Notes under the pieces: generated by a model | Told to the model about the DNA's origin: nothing | The model's database searches: none | What the model saw: the letters and a program-made list of their open reading frames with translations, nothing else | Position numbers and translations under genes: made by a program | Source of the DNA: Hyphomicrobiales bacterium | Lineage (GTDB): Bacteria; Pseudomonadota; Alphaproteobacteria; Rhizobiales; Kaistiaceae | NCBI GenBank assembly: GCA_024222895.1 | Contig: JAAEOR010000603.1 | Span: 1 to 36,440 of the forward strand | DNA length: 36,440 nucleotides | Direction of reading: 5' to 3' | In this document: in pieces, positions 34,019 through 36,440 of the stretch | How positions within the stretch are numbered: the first letter of the stretch is position 1 | Layout: each line of letters opens with the position of its first letter

Positions 34019-35734
34019 ATGAAATCAATGACGACATTCAACCGACTGGCGGCGTTCGCCTTTCTTCTGGTGCTCGCCACGCCAGCGTCGGGAGGCGACG
34101 AGAATCAATCGCCGACTCCGACGGCGATCGACGATCGACCGGCCTGCACAACGCCAAATGTGGCGACTCCGGCCGGTTCCGTCTGCGGCCTTTCACTGGA
34201 GTCCGACGCCGCCGACGGCAGTGGTCGCCGGAGGATCGATGCTTACCTCGGCATCCCCTACGCCGATACGACAGCCGGGCCCAACCGTTGGCGGCCACCT
34301 ATCCCGGCCGGCTCCCACCAAGGGGTCCTCACGGCAACCCATTTCGGCCCGGTCTGCCCGCAGGTCAGCGACTCCCCCAAGCCAGAACCGCAAAGCGAGG
34401 ACTGCCTGAGTGTCAATGTCTGGACGCCACGAGCGGACGCGGATCAAATCGGCTTGCCGGTAATGGTCTTTATCCACGGCGGCAGCTTCATCAACGGTGC
34501 CAGCTCGCTGCCGATCTATGACGGCGCCGCCCTGGCGGCCAGCGGCCGGGTGGTGGTCGTCACGCTCAACTATCGTGTGGGCGCCCTCGGATTTCTAGCA
34601 GGGATCGAGGCATTGGCCGGTAACTATGGCTTCCTCGATCAGCAGTTGGCGCTGACATGGGTACGCGACACCATCGCCGTTTTCGGAGGTGATCCCGAAC
34701 GGGTTACTCTGTTTGGCGAAAGTGCCGGCGCGGCGTCCGTCGGCCTTCACCTTGTCGCGCCGGCAAGTCGTGGCTTGTTCCAGGCTGCGATTATGGAGAG
34801 CAACCCGTTCGGCCTCCCTTTCAAATCGCGGTCAGTTGCAGGCTCCTTCGGCGAAGCGTTGCGGCTGAAGCTCGGCTGCATCAGCGAGCCACTGCAATGC
34901 TTGCGGAAACAGTCGGCCGAGGCGGTCGTCGGCGCCCAGACTTCGCTGCTGACAACCGTGGAACAGACGCTGGGCGGCTTCGCCAGTGAGTTGATATGGG
35001 CGCCGGTGGTCGATGGATCGGTGATCCCGACGCAACCCCTCGACACGCCGATTGCCATCCCGGTCCTGATCGGGACAAACCGCAATGAGGGCGTTCTATT
35101 TGCTTCCGGCGAGCGCCTTTCGCTCTTCGGAAAAACCGGGATCCCGCGACTCGAATATGACGCCCTGCTCGACCTGTTCTTTTCGTCTGGGACGGAGGAC
35201 CGAATTCGCAGCTTCGCCCGCTACAAATCGCGGTCCGGCGACAATACCCAGGCACTCGCCCACGTCCTTACCGATTATCTGTTCACCTGCCCCAACCGGC
35301 GCGCAATGACCAGGGCGGCCGCGCCGGTCTATGGCTACCGGTTTACCCACGTGCCGTCCTTTGATGTTTGGCCGGGGATCGCGCCCTGCGCCCCTGCGAA
35401 ACGGAAGGTCTGCCACACCTTCGAGCTACCCTTCGTCTTCAGCAATCCAACACCCGTCACCCGGCAGATCACGCCGCCTGGCGATCGATTTACGGCGGCC
35501 GAAAAGGCCCTGTCCGAACGGATGGCCGGATACTGGATCCGCTTCGCCGAAGCTCTCGATCCCAACTACGACGGCGCGCCGCCATGGCCGGCCTTCGACG
35601 AGGACCATTCAGGCCTGCAGGTCCTTGCCACCACCATTCGCCCGGAAACACATCCCGGCCATCACTGCGATTTCTGGGACGCGGTCGGCTATGACCTGCC
35701 GGGGCTGGCCGCGCGTATTCGCGACCTGCTGTGA
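34019..35734 (+). CDS. Type-B carboxylesterase, secreted
   Basis: A 571-residue alpha/beta hydrolase of the carboxylesterase type B family (para-nitrobenzyl esterase/cholinesterase relatives). A signal peptide (about 1-23) precedes GLSLESDAADGSGRRRIDAY and the family's YLGIPYADT. The oxyanion-hole strand is VFIHGGSFINGAS. The triad is Ser235 (GESAGAASV), Glu357 (GTNRNEGVLF) and His466 (CHTFELPFVF). DCLSVNVWTPR is the usual second signature. The ATG at 34019 is followed by a second ATG at 34028. The ester hydrolysed is unknown. It is convergent with the DUF72 gene, 18 bases apart. Confidence 0.92.
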   Translation: MKSMTTFNRLAAFAFLLVLATPASGGDENQSPTPTAIDDRPACTTPNVATPAGSVCGLSLESDAADGSGRRRIDAYLGIPYADTTAGPNRWRPPIPAGSHQGVLTATHFGPVCPQVSDSPKPEPQSEDCLSVNVWTPRADADQIGLPVMVFIHGGSFINGASSLPIYDGAALAASGRVVVVTLNYRVGALGFLAGIEALAGNYGFLDQQLALTWVRDTIAVFGGDPERVTLFGESAGAASVGLHLVAPASRGLFQAAIMESNPFGLPFKSRSVAGSFGEALRLKLGCISEPLQCLRKQSAEAVVGAQTSLLTTVEQTLGGFASELIWAPVVDGSVIPTQPLDTPIAIPVLIGTNRNEGVLFASGERLSLFGKTGIPRLEYDALLDLFFSSGTEDRIRSFARYKSRSGDNTQALAHVLTDYLFTCPNRRAMTRAAAPVYGYRFTHVPSFDVWPGIAPCAPAKRKVCHTFELPFVFSNPTPVTRQITPPGDRFTAAEKALSERMAGYWIRFAEALDPNYDGAPPWPAFDEDHSGLQVLATTIRPETHPGHHCDFWDAVGYDLPGLAARIRDLL

Positions 35735-35752
35735 CACCCCGTCCCCTCGGGA

Positions 35753-36440
35753 TCATGCTACCCGATCAATCAATGCCATGGCGGCAGCCGGCGCCCGGAC
35801 CTTGGCGCCTGAGATGAAATAGGCGAACACATCACGCTCCTCACTCGGCGGCGGCGTGTTCAATACGCGCTCCAGGTCATCCGGCACGCCACCGGCGGCA
35901 AAGGTCTTTGCTCGCTCGCACCACAGGTCGAGATCAGCAGCCGGATAACCGGCGTCGTTCTCTTCCTGCGATCGCTGCAGGCGCAGATACACGAACGGTG
36001 CAGTCACGTCGGCGGCGGCTGGGTACGTGTCCGAGTCGGCGTAAACGATTGCGACGCCATGCTCGCGCAGGAGGTCAATGCATTCTGGGACGAGAAAACT
36101 ACGGTGACGGACTTCGACGACGTGCCGGAGCGGCCGTCCGTCCCGTTCCTTGGGCAACAATCCCAGGAAGGCGGCGAAGTCGTCGGTGTCGTAGCGCTTG
36201 AACGGAGCGAACTGCCAGAGTACGGGACCGAGTTTGTCCCCAAGCTCCAGAACACCGCTACCGAAGAACCACTCAAGCCCCTCACCAGTGTCCGCGAGCT
36301 TCTTCTTGTTGACGATCGCCCGGTGCCCCTTGACCGAAAAGACGAAACCATCCGGTGTCTCATCCCGCCATTTCGCGAAGCTCTTGGGCGACTGGGTTCG
36401 ATAAAACGTGCCGTTGATCTCGATCGTCGTGAGATGTTCA
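35753..36440 (-). CDS. DUF72 family protein, C-terminal part (5' end outside window)
   Basis: The minus-strand frame is open to the window edge and gives about 228 residues of a DUF72 (YecE-like) TIM-barrel-type protein. Near the cut end is TIEINGTFYRTQSPKSFAKW, the hallmark of the family, then FVFSVKGHRAI, LGPVLWQFAPF, VEVRHRSFL and FVYLRLQRSQ. The C-terminal ERDVFAYFISGAKVRAPAAA is also typical. The function is unknown; a nuclease or metal-binding role has been suggested for relatives but not shown here. The true start lies beyond base 36440. Confidence 0.92.
   Translation of the reverse strand, partial: EHLTTIEINGTFYRTQSPKSFAKWRDETPDGFVFSVKGHRAIVNKKKLADTGEGLEWFFGSGVLELGDKLGPVLWQFAPFKRYDTDDFAAFLGLLPKERDGRPLRHVVEVRHRSFLVPECIDLLREHGVAIVYADSDTYPAAADVTAPFVYLRLQRSQEENDAGYPAADLDLWCERAKTFAAGGVPDDLERVLNTPPPSEERDVFAYFISGAKVRAPAAAMALIDRVA

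Overview
The window is GC-rich, densely coded DNA that looks like the chromosome of an alphaproteobacterium, probably of the Rhodospirillales type. The evidence is the trxB-LysR pair, an AatA-type aspartate aminotransferase, a short RlpA, an EF-G-like paralog, frequent GTG/TTG starts and strong codon-position bias. The taxonomic placement is inferred from gene content only. I see no tRNA, rRNA, CRISPR array, transposase or phage gene.

Layout. 1-1343: end of thioredoxin reductase and a LysR regulator, then a 516-base gap with a strong terminator. 1860-20680: a long sugar-acid region. It holds an RraA-fold aldolase-like gene, a glucarate-dehydratase-like enolase-superfamily enzyme, a carbohydrate ABC importer whose two permeases are fused in one polypeptide with its Tat-exported binding protein (minus strand), a secreted PQQ-type sugar dehydrogenase fused to cytochrome c, a secreted allene-oxide-cyclase/dirigent-barrel protein and a ManD/RspA-type dehydratase. 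After a 734-base non-coding stretch comes a seven-gene operon: a Dpp/Opp-type importer (binding protein, two permeases, two ATPases), a UxuA-type mannonate dehydratase and a uronate-dehydrogenase-like SDR. 20749-28550: general genes, namely MsrP, EF-G-like GTPase, CorA, dienelactone hydrolase, DUF1801, aspartate aminotransferase and an SRPBCC protein. 28759-32596: an orphan sugar-type ABC ATPase, a ModE-like HTH protein and modABC ending in a clear terminator. 32664-36440: a DUF922 protease-like protein, RlpA, a type-B carboxylesterase and a DUF72 protein cut by the window edge.

How the genes may work together (inference). Two importers bring in sugar acids or uronate-containing oligomers, with periplasmic oxidation by the PQQ enzyme. 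An oxidative branch would run uronate -> aldarate (SDR) -> ketodeoxyaldarate (glucarate-dehydratase-like) -> pyruvate plus a C3 semialdehyde (RraA-like aldolase). A second branch dehydrates mannonate (UxuA and/or ManD). UxuB, UxuC, KDG kinase and KDPG aldolase are not in the window.

Most notable points: the fused MalF/MalG-type permease; the combined aldarate/mannonate gene set with an RraA-type aldolase; a near-perfect 23-bp palindrome between the first binding-protein gene and the sugar dehydrogenase; several undescribed structured or palindromic elements in the 12087-12820 gap; strong stem-loops directly after both binding-protein genes; and an intergenic TACCAAGGG repeat family.
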